A stretch of DNA of 64,000 nt from the NCBI GenBank assembly GCA_035935655.1, contig DASYWW010000039.1, positions 89,414 to 153,413 of the forward strand. The letters are read 5' to 3'. The notes below the pieces were generated by a model that searched no databases, had not been told where the DNA came from, and saw nothing but the letters and a program-made list of their open reading frames with translations. This document shows, piece after piece, positions 35,717-44,795 of this stretch; the first letter of the stretch is position 1, and the number at the start of each line of letters is the position of its first letter. This DNA is from Candidatus Bathyarchaeia archaeon. Its GTDB lineage: Archaea > Thermoproteota > Bathyarchaeia > 40CM-2-53-6. The position numbers and the translations under genes are program-made.

Positions 35717-35995
35717 TTACGGCTTCGAGACGTTTTTCGCACAATTACAGAAGCCTTGCTCTTCGCCTATCTTCTGTTCCTCCCTTGTCAGCTGGTTGCT
35801 GAGGATGTAGTGTTGACAGTCGGGACAGAAGTGTTTCCTTATCTCCGCCAGCCGCTTCCTGTTCTCCTCCAGATCTAGCAAACGCGCTTTGCCAGGACGT
35901 TCATTCTCTTCGACCTTTCGTAAACGTCTCCGTTCCGCCAATGTGAAGCTTAGCTGGGCGCGTTCCCATGGAGGAACCCGTTTCTTCTCAGACAT
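35717..35995 (-). CDS. Small zinc-ribbon protein with charged helical N-terminus
   Basis: A 92-residue protein beginning MSEKKRVPPWERAQLSFTLA, highly basic and acidic, with HFCPDCQHYI and GFCNCAKN forming a four-Cys metal site at the end. Its small size and charge suggest RNA or ribosome contact, but no family is recognised. ATG 35995 is preferred to the frame opening at 36022. Confidence 0.5.
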   Translation of the reverse strand: MSEKKRVPPWERAQLSFTLAERRRLRKVEENERPGKARLLDLEENRKRLAEIRKHFCPDCQHYILSNQLTREEQKIGEEQGFCNCAKNVSKP

Positions 35996-36183
35996 CTCTC
36001 CCACCATTCCTCGTGATCCCACATCATAATCTTTCCATTTCTGGGCAAAATAAGCCCATTATCAACCCTGATCTCGGTTCTGGGAAGCCTCGGGTCAATG
36101 TCGGGAAATTCGTTCGGGTTTGTCGCGATATTTCCAGTGCCATCCCAGCCGGGATTGTGCCCGGAATCGCTTGTCTCGCCCAT
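35950..36183 (-). CDS. Doubtful small gene and neighbouring gap
   Basis: ATG 36183 opens a 77-codon frame (MGETSDSGHNPGWDGTGNIA) that overlaps the next gene's start by 46 bases. It could be real, but it has no domain signal. From 36184 to 36385 there is about 200 bases rich in GCG/CGC words without a supported gene; I cannot tell if a structured RNA is there. Confidence 0.3.
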   Translation of the reverse strand: MGETSDSGHNPGWDGTGNIATNPNEFPDIDPRLPRTEIRVDNGLILPRNGKIMMWDHEEWWERCLRRNGFLHGNAPS

Positions 36184-36385
36184 TATAACCGTCAGACAGG
36201 AAACGGTTTCTAGAAAATCGGGGGTCTTCGCGACTCGACCTCGCGACGCAAGAGCGGTGAGTCCGTATTCGCAGCCTTGTAAGCCCAGGCCAGCAAAGGC
36301 GAGGCTGATCCGACCGCGCAACAAACGCAGGCTAAAGAGAGACCAGGCCCGCCGCGTTTGAAACATAGCGAGAGCAGTGAGTGTG

Positions 36386-36934
36386 ATGAAGATACTTGGA
36401 ATTTCAGGCAGCGGCCGGAAACGGTCCTACAACTGGGGACTTCTTGAGGCGGCCAAAGAGTTGCTGCCCGAGAATACGACCCTTGAGATTTTCGATGTGT
36501 CCCACTTCCCGCTCTTCACCCAGGACCACGAAAGGGATCCGCCTGCTGAAGTTCGATCGTTCAAACAGAAGATACGCGACTCGGACGCGATACTGTTCGC
36601 AACGCCCGAACACAACTATACTGTCACGGCGGTTTTGAAGAACGCTATCGAGTGGGGCAACAGACCAGCTGGAGACAATTCATGGAACGGCAAACCAGCA
36701 GCGATAGTCAGTGCATCTTCAGGTCCCCGAGGAGGAGTAAGATCACAACTTCACCTGCGACAGATACTAGTCGATCTCAACGTCTACGCAATCAACCAGC
36801 CCCAGCTCCTCCTGGGACGCGCCCAAGAAGCGTTTGACAACGATCATAAACTGAAAGACCCGCAGACCAGGGAGACTTTGAAGACGATTCTGCAAACACT
36901 GACGAGCTGGACCAAGAAGATCAATGGCAGTTAG
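36386..36934 (+). CDS. NADPH-dependent FMN reductase
   Basis: A 182-residue flavodoxin-fold protein: MKILGISGSGRKRSYNWGLL (FMN phosphate loop), DAILFATPEHNYTVTAVLKN and IVSASSGPRGGVRSQLHLRQ match the family. It reduces FMN or quinones using NADPH. The frame opens with GTG at 36377, but ATG 36386 gives the usual MKI start. Confidence 0.85.
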   Translation: MKILGISGSGRKRSYNWGLLEAAKELLPENTTLEIFDVSHFPLFTQDHERDPPAEVRSFKQKIRDSDAILFATPEHNYTVTAVLKNAIEWGNRPAGDNSWNGKPAAIVSASSGPRGGVRSQLHLRQILVDLNVYAINQPQLLLGRAQEAFDNDHKLKDPQTRETLKTILQTLTSWTKKINGS

Positions 36935-37044
36935 CCGAGCAACCATCTTCTCCGCATCAGTGATTACCTCTGATCGAGAATGGTCACTGTTTCACTGTTC
37001 AAATCTCTTGAATTATTATCCGGAACAAGCAGGTTTTCGAGATC

Positions 37045-37401
37045 ATGAGGCTAAAGATGCCCTTGAAAATGCACAAGCTACTCTCCCTGCTCGCCTTCAT
37101 CCTCGCCTTGGTAGGTGGTATACTGGTCGTCGTATCGGCTCTCGGGGGACTTGAACGGCTCAGCATCGGCTCCCTGGCCATCAACGGTCTTGTCTTCCTG
37201 TTCGGGCTTGGCGCCATACTTGGAGGCTGGCTCATCTACACGGGCGTCCGTAAGATGGGCGGTATCATAATGCTGTTTGCTGGAATTGTCCTGTTCGTGC
37301 TGACAGGAGGAGCAGGCACCGCAGTGATACTCGTACTCGTAGCCGGTGTCTTAGGTCTGCTTGCCGCCGAGCTGAAGCCCTGGTGGGCCTTCTGGCGATA
37401 G
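37045..37401 (+). CDS. Small four-helix membrane protein
   Basis: A 118-residue protein with about four transmembrane helices (LLSLLAFILALVGGILVVVS, LVFLFGLGAILGGWLIYTG, GIIMLFAGIVLFVLTGG) and a Trp-rich end (LKPWWAFWR). The layout recalls archaeal DUF4064-like proteins; the function is unknown. Any of three early ATG codons may start it. Confidence 0.55.
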   Translation: MRLKMPLKMHKLLSLLAFILALVGGILVVVSALGGLERLSIGSLAINGLVFLFGLGAILGGWLIYTGVRKMGGIIMLFAGIVLFVLTGGAGTAVILVLVAGVLGLLAAELKPWWAFWR

Positions 37402-37426
37402 TTCGCCTGCCTTAGCCCCGGTTTTT

Positions 37427-37939
37427 CTAGCTAGTCGCTGGTCCAGGTTGGCTTCCTTTGGCCGCTTGCGCGGCCAGCAGTCGCTGTCTTGTCGCTTCTA
37501 TCGTCGATGTCGAATACATTACCACAAGAATGGTGAAGAGTGCGATTCCTACCAGAAAGAGAGATCGAAGCCCAATTGTTGCAATAGTTGGGGGAGAGAA
37601 TGAGAATGGCCCCGCGGTCTGAGCGATCATGACCACGGCGACAAACCATAGGAGCGTAGTTATTGTAAGCGTCGCTTGCAGCTTCACTCTCTCCAGTGAT
37701 TTTGATATGGAGGTGAGTCCTGACAGCCCGAGTAGAATGCCTGTAACGCTGATGAGGATGCTGGAGATGGAGGAGATTTCTGAATTGGTGATCTCTTGAA
37801 GAGTGATGATGTACGCGATAGTTGCGAACATGGCGAGGGACGCCAGTACCAATAAGATCATTGCAGTGTTTTCCCGCGAAGACTTCGAATTTCCAGTCGT
37901 CAAGATCACGTTGTCCTTCTGCGTGCGCTCAGTTTCCAC
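37427..37939 (-). CDS. Four-helix membrane protein
   Basis: A 170-residue protein: polar N-terminus (25 residues), then about four transmembrane helices and a helical basic end (TIEATRQRLLAAQAAKGSQP). No family is recognised. It is divergent from the polymerase gene. Confidence 0.55.
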   Translation of the reverse strand: METERTQKDNVILTTGNSKSSRENTAMILLVLASLAMFATIAYIITLQEITNSEISSISSILISVTGILLGLSGLTSISKSLERVKLQATLTITTLLWFVAVVMIAQTAGPFSFSPPTIATIGLRSLFLVGIALFTILVVMYSTSTIEATRQRLLAAQAAKGSQPGPATS

Positions 37940-38059
37940 TTGGGTTATTGGGCTTTTGCCAAAGCGCCTCGCCTCATAGCAATAATTTCATTCTCGGGTT
38001 CGCTGCTCTCTCTTGGATTAGACCAAGCGCCCTCGCTATGCTTTGCGTGGCTACAGGAC

Positions 38060-40336
38060 TTGACACACTCAGGCTGGATTCTCGATCTCTACCACAGACC
38101 CGGCCAGATGGTCATATGGCTGAAGAAAACCGATGGAAGTTGTGTAAGACTCACCGATCCCTGGAAGCCAAAGATCCACATTGGAGGAAGTTTTCGAGAT
38201 CTCCTAGATCTCGCCTGTCGTCCCGGTCTTGAAGACGCTACTGTCATTGAGATGTACGAGAAAGCCGGCGATCGTGAAAGATCGAGAGTATTAGAGGTAG
38301 AGGTCGACGGTGACCAGGAAGCGTTAGGACTTGCCAAGAAACTAGAACAGTATGGCCGTTATTCCAAGTTTCGTTTCTACGACGTCGACGTTCCCTCGCC
38401 GCAGATGTATCTTTATCGGAAGAACCTCTTTCCACTCGCATTTGTTGAGGCAGAAGAAACCAGCAGAGGAATCAGCTGGACCCTCAAAGACTCAAGAGAA
38501 TCCATCGATTACGAATTACCACTGCTGAGACAAATCGACCTCGAGATAAACACCGAGAAGACCAGGAAAATTCGCAGCTTCAACGACAAACTAGCTTCCG
38601 TCCACTTCACCCGCGACGAAGAAGAAATACTCGCCATAGACAGTGGCGATGAAACTGACAAGATCCTAGGATTGGTAGAGGCCTTCAGCGCCGAAGACCC
38701 TGACGTGGTCGTGACTAGTGGTGGCGATTCTTTCATCTTCCCATATCTAGCTCGGAGAGCACAAGAGCTCGGAATCCTAGATCAGTTGATCCTTGGCCGA
38801 GACATCTCACCTCTTAGAGTCTACGAGGTTCAAGGCCACAGCTACTTCTCCTACGGCAAGATACTGTACCGCGAAACCGCTGCCCGTCTCCTGGGCCGGT
38901 TGCACGTTGACCAGAAAAACGCCTACGTGAGCGCCGACTGCGGCCTCGAGGGCCTCTTCGAGGTCTCCAGGACCTGCATCATGCCCATCCAGAGAGCAAG
39001 CCGTGCGACCATTGGCACCAACATGACAAGCCTCCAGCTCTACCATGCGGTCAAGCGAGACGTCCTCATTCCATGGAACAAGAATCAGCCTGAAGAACTG
39101 AAAGACAATGGAGAACTCGTCGTGGCCGACCGTGGCGGATTCATCTATGAACCCAAGATCGGCATTCATGATCACGTTGGAGAGCTGGACTTTGCCAGTC
39201 TCTATCCGACACTCATGACCAAGATGAATCTCAGCGGTGAAACAGTCAACTGTACTTGTTGCCCAGACTCTGCCAATCGTGTTCCAGAGCTTGAATTCAA
39301 CATCTGCGAGCGATCGGCTGGCATCGTTCCTCTCAGCCTGAAAATTCTCCTTGACAAAAGATCCCGGTACAAGGTTGCAAAGAAAACTGCCCAGGACGAG
39401 GAGATGAAGACGCTCTATGAACGGCGGCAAGCCGCGTTGAAGTGGATCCTAGTTTGTTCATTCGGGTATCTTGGTTTCAAGAATGCCCGTTTTGGAAAGA
39501 TTGATGCTCACATAGCGACCTGCGCGTTCAGCAGACAGATTCTAGGACAGGCTGCCGCTCTGGCTGAGGCTCGTGGCTTCAAACTTGTTCACGGAATAGT
39601 CGATTCTTTCTGGCTGAAAAAACCAGAAGCGACGAGAGAAGAGTACGAGGACCTCTGCAGCACCATCCGCAAAGAACTTTGTCTGCCTATCTCTTTCGAG
39701 GGAACTTACAGGTGGATTGTTTTTCTCAGTTCAAAGACAGACTCGAAGGTTGGAGTGCTAAACAGGTACTATGGCATTTTCGAGGATGGAAAACCCAAAG
39801 TTCGCGGAATAGACCTCCGGAGGCATGATACTCCAGATATCGTTAGAAAATGCCAGACCGCGATGCTCAATATCCTGACAAAAGCTCAGAATTCGAACGA
39901 GTTCAGACTTCTCATCCCACAGGCGCTCAAGATCCTGGAAAATTTCGTGGTCATGCTGCGGGAGGGCAGTGTTCCGCTAGAGAATCTTGTCATTGTTAGA
40001 AATTTGAGCAAGAATCCGGACGAGTACACTCACCAGGTTCCTCAGGCAATAGCCGCGAGACAGCTTGTTGCCCAAGGCGGTTCAGTGCATGCTGGACAAC
40101 AGGTCAGCTACATCCTAACCCAGGACCATACCCGCACGGCGGTACCACCTGAGATTGCTAATGAAGGCACAGTCTATGATTCGGAGCGGTATGTGGATCT
40201 GCTTTGCTCGTCGGTAGCGAACCTCCTCCTACCTCTAGGGTATGATGCGAAGTATCTTCGATCAATGTTCAAAGGAACTGGGATGAAACAATCGCCAGCC
40301 CGTAAAGACAATTCCATGGGGGGTAGTTCCTGCTGA
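38060..40336 (+). CDS. Family B DNA polymerase, PolB2-like with altered motif C
   Basis: A 758-residue polymerase. Exonuclease-type motifs are IDLEIN (about residue 158) and GGDSFIFPYL; polymerase motif A is ELDFASLYPTLM (about 377) and motif B ALKWILVCSFGYLGFKNARF (about 459). Motif C reads HGIVDSFWLKK (about 513) rather than Y-x-DTDS, so the first metal-binding Asp is missing. This fits the archaeal PolB2/Dpo2 group, thought to act in lesion bypass or repair rather than bulk replication. TTG 38060 is chosen because MTHSGWILDLY matches the usual beginning; the frame opens at 37940. It converges with radA and its paralogue. Confidence 0.8.
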   Translation: MTHSGWILDLYHRPGQMVIWLKKTDGSCVRLTDPWKPKIHIGGSFRDLLDLACRPGLEDATVIEMYEKAGDRERSRVLEVEVDGDQEALGLAKKLEQYGRYSKFRFYDVDVPSPQMYLYRKNLFPLAFVEAEETSRGISWTLKDSRESIDYELPLLRQIDLEINTEKTRKIRSFNDKLASVHFTRDEEEILAIDSGDETDKILGLVEAFSAEDPDVVVTSGGDSFIFPYLARRAQELGILDQLILGRDISPLRVYEVQGHSYFSYGKILYRETAARLLGRLHVDQKNAYVSADCGLEGLFEVSRTCIMPIQRASRATIGTNMTSLQLYHAVKRDVLIPWNKNQPEELKDNGELVVADRGGFIYEPKIGIHDHVGELDFASLYPTLMTKMNLSGETVNCTCCPDSANRVPELEFNICERSAGIVPLSLKILLDKRSRYKVAKKTAQDEEMKTLYERRQAALKWILVCSFGYLGFKNARFGKIDAHIATCAFSRQILGQAAALAEARGFKLVHGIVDSFWLKKPEATREEYEDLCSTIRKELCLPISFEGTYRWIVFLSSKTDSKVGVLNRYYGIFEDGKPKVRGIDLRRHDTPDIVRKCQTAMLNILTKAQNSNEFRLLIPQALKILENFVVMLREGSVPLENLVIVRNLSKNPDEYTHQVPQAIAARQLVAQGGSVHAGQQVSYILTQDHTRTAVPPEIANEGTVYDSERYVDLLCSSVANLLLPLGYDAKYLRSMFKGTGMKQSPARKDNSMGGSSC

Positions 40337-40645
40337 AATCGCCCATTTTCAGCCCTGATCACGATTCTAAGCCCACGATTTCCATCATGCCATTTTCCAC
40401 GCTGATCCCTAGGGGATCACACAGGGATTAGGACAGTCGAGATAAGCCGATTACAAGCACGTCCCGAAGAAATAAGCCTGGAATCCCACCCAGACAGAAA
40501 GAGGATCCTGAAAACAAATTCCTGTAACTTTTGCAAAGTCCCCGTGTGCAAGCGTGCTCCCCGCGGACACGCGTGAAAATAAAGCCCTGCCATCCTAGCC
40601 CGTGACACAAGACTGGTGGGAACACTCCTGAATGAGAGACATCTT
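40337..40645. other. Intergenic stretch between polymerase and radA paralogue
   Basis: It contains a perfect short palindrome GATCCCTAGGGGATC (40404-40418) and two imperfect direct repeats of CCATTTTC-x3-CTGAT type just before it (40344-40363, 40390-40405). On the plus strand 40406-40576 is open without a start and ends in SCNFCKVPVCKRAPRGHA, a possible Cys/His metal site. Nothing here is firmly supported as a gene. Confidence 0.35.
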
Positions 40646-41653
40646 CTAGAGATACCTAGTCATTGTCTGATTGTCCAAGCTAGCGATCTCGGTTTTGCCT
40701 GTTGGGATGAACGGATGCCTGGTAATAGTCAGCAAAGTACGCGCCTCCTTATCCTGCAGAACAGCAGAGACGTGAGCTGTTCTAGCTAGAACATCGTCCA
40801 TCGCCTTGCTTCTTGACTGCAGGTTCGTGACGACGATGATCATATTCCGCTGCTCGGCCAGCGTGGCCAAGAAATGAATATCCTTGTAGAATAGATCGAG
40901 CGCTTCTTTCTTCTCTTTGACATCCGGATCGCAGTAGAGAGCAGTAACATCGGACACAATCCCCAGCCTAGCATCACACCGGTCAATTGCGCGCGCGAGC
41001 TTTTCATTAATGAAACCGCTCAACTGGTGATGAGTGAACGCTCTGCTGAGATGAATCCGCAATTTCGTCTTCTCATCATCAAGTCTGAGGCTGAAAGCGT
41101 GCCGAGACACAATATAAGTGTCGAAAACGTTGCCCCCGTCAACAAAAACGACATCGCTGTCCAATCCTGGAGGGAGAGGATAGATGGCTCGGACGCAGAG
41201 GAGATGGCTGAGTGCATTCGACTCTTTGCCCTGAAGGGTGACCAGTTGGCCGAAGCGGAGAGCAAGGGTCTCATCTAGCAGTTCAATTCCTGAAGGCAGA
41301 TCCGACCGGACACTTCGAACGAGAGCGCGTCCACGACTCCGCTTAGCCTCGAACGAGCCTCCAGATTCGACCAGCAGCTCGGAGTCTTTGCAGGCCTGGT
41401 TAGTAAGAAACTGTCTTCCTAGTGGAAGAGTTGACGGTTGTACCTGGAGGGTTTTGTCGAGATCGAACCCGCATCCCGGACAGGTATTCGCGAAGGCAAG
41501 CTGTATTTTTCGGGGATTGATGAACAGTTTAGCGAGGACTAGTATTTCATCGCACAGGCTGCAATTGTACAGAAAGCCTTGAGCGCTTGATTGGTCCTGG
41601 TCTAGCTGCCAGATCTTGGATTGCAGAGGTTCAGCGGTGTGTCGCGTCCCCAT
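40646..41653 (-). CDS. RadA/RecA-like paralogue with zinc ribbon and degenerate P-loop
   Basis: A 335-residue protein. Cys pairs CSLC (about residues 31-34) and CPGC (about 58-61) form a zinc ribbon. A RecA-type core follows: SGIELLDETLALRFGQLVTL, a strand ending in SDVTALYCD in the Walker B position, and NMIIVVTNLQSRSKAMDD. The Walker A region reads LQGKESNAL instead of GxxGxGK(S/T), so nucleotide binding is doubtful. It lies 21 bases after radA in the same operon and could be a RadA mediator or a partner of PolB2. Confidence 0.7.
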   Translation of the reverse strand: MGTRHTAEPLQSKIWQLDQDQSSAQGFLYNCSLCDEILVLAKLFINPRKIQLAFANTCPGCGFDLDKTLQVQPSTLPLGRQFLTNQACKDSELLVESGGSFEAKRSRGRALVRSVRSDLPSGIELLDETLALRFGQLVTLQGKESNALSHLLCVRAIYPLPPGLDSDVVFVDGGNVFDTYIVSRHAFSLRLDDEKTKLRIHLSRAFTHHQLSGFINEKLARAIDRCDARLGIVSDVTALYCDPDVKEKKEALDLFYKDIHFLATLAEQRNMIIVVTNLQSRSKAMDDVLARTAHVSAVLQDKEARTLLTITRHPFIPTGKTEIASLDNQTMTRYL

Positions 41654-41674
41654 TTTTGACCAATTGTATTGGCC

Positions 41675-42646
41675 TTATTCGTCGCGTTTGTTGCGGGCGA
41701 CAGCGTCTTCAACGCCCTTTTCCGTAATACGGAAGTAGGTTTCGGATTCTGGCAGATAGGGCGAGTCTATGACCTTGGCGACTCGTAGTCCCTGGCTGGA
41801 CTTTTTGAGCATAATGCGATGTGTGGATGCGTGGGCCATGATGTTCCCACCTGCGGGGCGCATAGGGTCGCCGAAGAAGGCTTGCGGATTAGCCTGCACC
41901 TGGTTGGTGACGACGACTGCGAGGTTGAGGGCTTGGGCGAAACGGAGGAGCTTGTGGAGATGACTGTTCAAGCGCTGCTGTCTTTCGCTGAGGGACTCTC
42001 GACCAATATATTCGCCGCGGAAGTGTGAGAGGATAGAATCGACAACGAGCAGTTTGATGTTTTCTTCTTTGCAGATCTTGAAAGCGTGATCAACAGTCAG
42101 TATCTGATGATCGCTATTGTAAACCCGACTGTAAATAATACCATCAAGAATCTTGTCTGGATCTTGGCCGCTGGCCTGTGCCATCTGGAATACTCGTTGG
42201 GCCGCGAAAGTTCCTTCCGTATCGATGAAGAGAACTTTTCCCTCTAGTCCTCCTTCTGCGGCGGGAAGCTGAGTCTGAATACTCAACTTCATACTAATCT
42301 GGGATTTGCCTGCGCCGAATTCGCCGACGAACTCTGTGATGGCCTGTGTCTCAAGTCCGCCACCCAACAGTGTGTTGAGGTTATTCGATCCAAAGCTCAG
42401 GCGAAGCAGTGTCTTACGTCGATCCCACAATTGTTTGGCAGTAACAAAGTCTGTCTGAATGGTTTCGCGAGCAGCCTTGCTGATCTTGTGGGCAACACTA
42501 CTCTCGAGACCGGCTTTCTCGACAAGTTCGCGAATAGGTGCGATTGCGAGGGAAGAGATAGAGTCGTATCCTGCTTCCCGGAGCTTGTTTGCAGTAACTG
42601 GACCAACGCCGTCTAGGTCTTGAATATCTAACACTTCAGCGGTCAT
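41675..42646 (-). CDS. radA: RadA recombinase
   Basis: The 323-residue archaeal RecA/Rad51 homologue forms filaments on single-stranded DNA and drives strand exchange. Helix-hairpin-helix domain: DLDGVGPVTANKLREAGYDS. Walker A: GEFGAGKSQISMKLS; Walker B: KLLVVDSILSHFRGE; DNA-binding loop region: VVVTNQVQANPQAFFGDPM. The start is ATG 42646. Length and motifs are complete. The gene leads the pair radA - radA paralogue. Confidence 0.95.
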   Translation of the reverse strand: MTAEVLDIQDLDGVGPVTANKLREAGYDSISSLAIAPIRELVEKAGLESSVAHKISKAARETIQTDFVTAKQLWDRRKTLLRLSFGSNNLNTLLGGGLETQAITEFVGEFGAGKSQISMKLSIQTQLPAAEGGLEGKVLFIDTEGTFAAQRVFQMAQASGQDPDKILDGIIYSRVYNSDHQILTVDHAFKICKEENIKLLVVDSILSHFRGEYIGRESLSERQQRLNSHLHKLLRFAQALNLAVVVTNQVQANPQAFFGDPMRPAGGNIMAHASTHRIMLKKSSQGLRVAKVIDSPYLPESETYFRITEKGVEDAVARNKRDE

Positions 42647-42749
42647 TACACATCTGCGTGGCTTAGGCCTGGAGTTCGCTTATCTCTCACAGTGAGGAGT
42701 GAAAGTATTCTTCAGATGGAGGGCTCTGGGTCTATGAAAGAGCGTGGTC

Positions 42750-43439
42750 TTAAGACCCTTTAGAAGCTGGAGACGAATCCTTCCTATCCAGCTTAGACGA
42801 CCACTGACTCATCGTCTTCGACAACAACTCTCGAAAACGCTTCACCGCCGACGTAAGCCTCAATAGCTCAGGAACATCCCGCGAACTATACGTGGTCGAT
42901 GCGGCAGAAACAGGAAGAGAAGCGCCCATGCCAGTCAGAGGCTGGTCCATCCGAACCCAACCATGACCCAGCTCGGAAAGCAAGGGAAGAACACTAGTAT
43001 CCGTCTCGCCAGTTAACTTGTATAGACTTGGCTCCCGAACATCCAACCGGGACAGTTTACTCGTAAACGACGTCTCTTTCGAGAACTTCACGTCCGCCTG
43101 GAACGCCCGAGCCAACTGTTCCGTCAACGCACGCACCTCCAGGAAACAGTCAGGCAACATACCTAGGAGAAGGTTCACGCGAAGACTCTGCGATAAGGGA
43201 TGAAGAACCCGAACAAGATAGTTTGGAACCGCATGACGAGAGAATGTCTCCGAAAGATGACCCAGCCCCATAACCCAGGACAGATGGGACTTGAAATCCT
43301 CGCGTAGCCCCAAGACCTCGCTCCAAGCTTGACTTCCCTCCCCGGACTGACAGAAGTCCAGATTTCGAGTCAGCGAAACATTTACCTGGCGTAGAACGTC
43401 AACATCCACTGGTGTGACTAAGGGATCCTGAGAGGGCAA
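42750..43439 (-). CDS. Hypothetical protein upstream of radA
   Basis: A 229-residue soluble protein, mostly helical, with no family I recognise. Segments such as RVNLLLGMLPDCFLEVRALT and VRMDQPLTGMGASLPVSAAS are visible. It precedes radA by 103 bases on the same strand and may belong to the same transcript. Confidence 0.55.
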   Translation of the reverse strand: MPSQDPLVTPVDVDVLRQVNVSLTRNLDFCQSGEGSQAWSEVLGLREDFKSHLSWVMGLGHLSETFSRHAVPNYLVRVLHPLSQSLRVNLLLGMLPDCFLEVRALTEQLARAFQADVKFSKETSFTSKLSRLDVREPSLYKLTGETDTSVLPLLSELGHGWVRMDQPLTGMGASLPVSAASTTYSSRDVPELLRLTSAVKRFRELLSKTMSQWSSKLDRKDSSPASKGS

Positions 43440-43583
43440 AGGTATCCAGCCCTTGAGGGCCGGTCAAGGTTGGAGATAGGCGAAATGTTCCCCACGCGTG
43501 GCCATAGTCGTTCATGACAAACACCTTTAGCGAATCAGGAAGACCCGGGTAGGAACCCTGTTAAACTCCCAAACTACGCGCTC

Positions 43584-44564
43584 GTGATCGTGAAGTCCGT
43601 CCTATCAATCAGCGAAGAAGACGTGCGTCGCTCTGTGTCAATCAGTAAGTCAATCCAGCTTGCTCGCCAAGCCTACGTCCTTCGAGCGAAGAAGAAGGTA
43701 CTCGAACCGCTGCGCACTTGGTTCACGGTTAGAGATGGCGCCTCTTTTTATTTCATGCCTGCCCACATAGTCGGCCTTGGCACGGTGTCCATCAAAGTAG
43801 TCAGCGTGAACCCTAGAAACCGCATGAGCGCTCTTCCCTCTACATCAGCTGCGATTTATGTTTTCGATTCGAAAACAGGGTCGGAGTTGGCGCGTATTGC
43901 CGGGGATAACTTGACCGCGATTAGAACCGCTGCCAGCTCGGCGTTAGCTACTGATATTCTAGCGCTCAAAGAGACAGACACTTTGGGAATCATCGGAACC
44001 GGAAAACAAGCTCAGGCCCATCTTCCAGCGATAATGAAAGTGAGAGACTTTTCGCAGGTCCTAGCTTATTCTCCATCAAAAAAGCATCGAGAGAGGTTCG
44101 TCCGAAGCGCTTCCAAGGTTGCCTCGGTACCAGTAACTGCTACCCGTTCCGCCGAAGAAGTAGCTCGAAAATCCGACGTTCTCGTCCTAGCTACCAGCTC
44201 TCGTGTTCCTCTCTTCATTGGCTCTAGGGTTTCACTTGGGACCCACGTGAATGCGATAGGAGCCTCTCTCCCGAACTCACGAGAGATGGACACGACCCTC
44301 CTGAAAAGATCCATTCTTGTTGTTGACTCTCTGGAACAGGCTGTTACGAACTATGGAGACATCATGATACCGCTCAAGGAGAAGGCGATCACGAGATCGC
44401 ACATCACAGAGCTGGGCGAGTTACTCCTCGACCCTGGCAGGATCAAGAGACGAGAGAGTGAAATTACTGTTTTCAAGGCCGGAGGATTGGGAGTACTGGA
44501 CGCGGTCTTTGCGGACTACGTGGTCTCCCAGTTCCCAGAACATTGTGCAATGGAACCAATTTAA
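43584..44564 (+). CDS. Ornithine cyclodeaminase / mu-crystallin family protein
   Basis: A 326-residue NAD(P)-binding protein: RAYFMPAHIVGLG-like N-terminal half (here FYFMPAHIVGLGTVSIKVVS), then the Rossmann motif LGIIGTGKQAQAHLPAIM and the strand VLVLATSSRVPLFIG. Family members are alanine dehydrogenase, ornithine cyclodeaminase or imine reductases; the reaction cannot be chosen from sequence. GTG 43584 is the start. Confidence 0.8.
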   Translation: MIVKSVLSISEEDVRRSVSISKSIQLARQAYVLRAKKKVLEPLRTWFTVRDGASFYFMPAHIVGLGTVSIKVVSVNPRNRMSALPSTSAAIYVFDSKTGSELARIAGDNLTAIRTAASSALATDILALKETDTLGIIGTGKQAQAHLPAIMKVRDFSQVLAYSPSKKHRERFVRSASKVASVPVTATRSAEEVARKSDVLVLATSSRVPLFIGSRVSLGTHVNAIGASLPNSREMDTTLLKRSILVVDSLEQAVTNYGDIMIPLKEKAITRSHITELGELLLDPGRIKRRESEITVFKAGGLGVLDAVFADYVVSQFPEHCAMEPI

Positions 44565-44593
44565 TAGTGGGTCTTAGGTTTCGCGGTCTGCGT

Positions 44594-44734
44594 GGGCCGG
44601 TAGATCAGCCTGGTACACAGCGCGTTAGGCTGGCCGAAGATCGCCCGCTTGGCAGGTCGCACTCGACCCTGAATGCGGGAAGGCACTAACACTGCTCCGT
44701 AGGGCCGCGGGTTCAAATCCCGCCCGGTCCACCA
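44594..44734 (+). tRNA. tRNA-Ala(GGC) with three introns
   Basis: Acceptor stem GGGCCGG (44594-44600) pairs with CCGGTCC (44724-44730), followed by A and an encoded CCA. D stem GATC 44603-44606 / 44639-44642; anticodon stem CCCGC / GCGGG; loop TTGGCA + T with anticodon GGC at 44651-44653; T arm GCGGG TTCAAAT CCCGC. The mature form is 77 nt with CCA but the gene is 141 nt. The surplus 64 nt lies in three places: D loop (about 23 nt, 44616-44638), anticodon loop 37/38 (19 nt, 44655-44673, with hairpin GGTCG-CACT-CGACC) and variable loop (about 22 nt within 44680-44706). Confidence 0.8.
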
Positions 44735-44795
44735 AAAAGTGTCAGTCGGTCTTATAGGGGCCCGCAAAACGAAGTTAGGGCCTTCAGGCGACCCC

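Noticed and set aside
35996..36385. A tRNA or structured RNA in the GC-rich gap
   Set aside because: No T-loop sequence of the GTTC-purine-A type and no closing acceptor stem were found.
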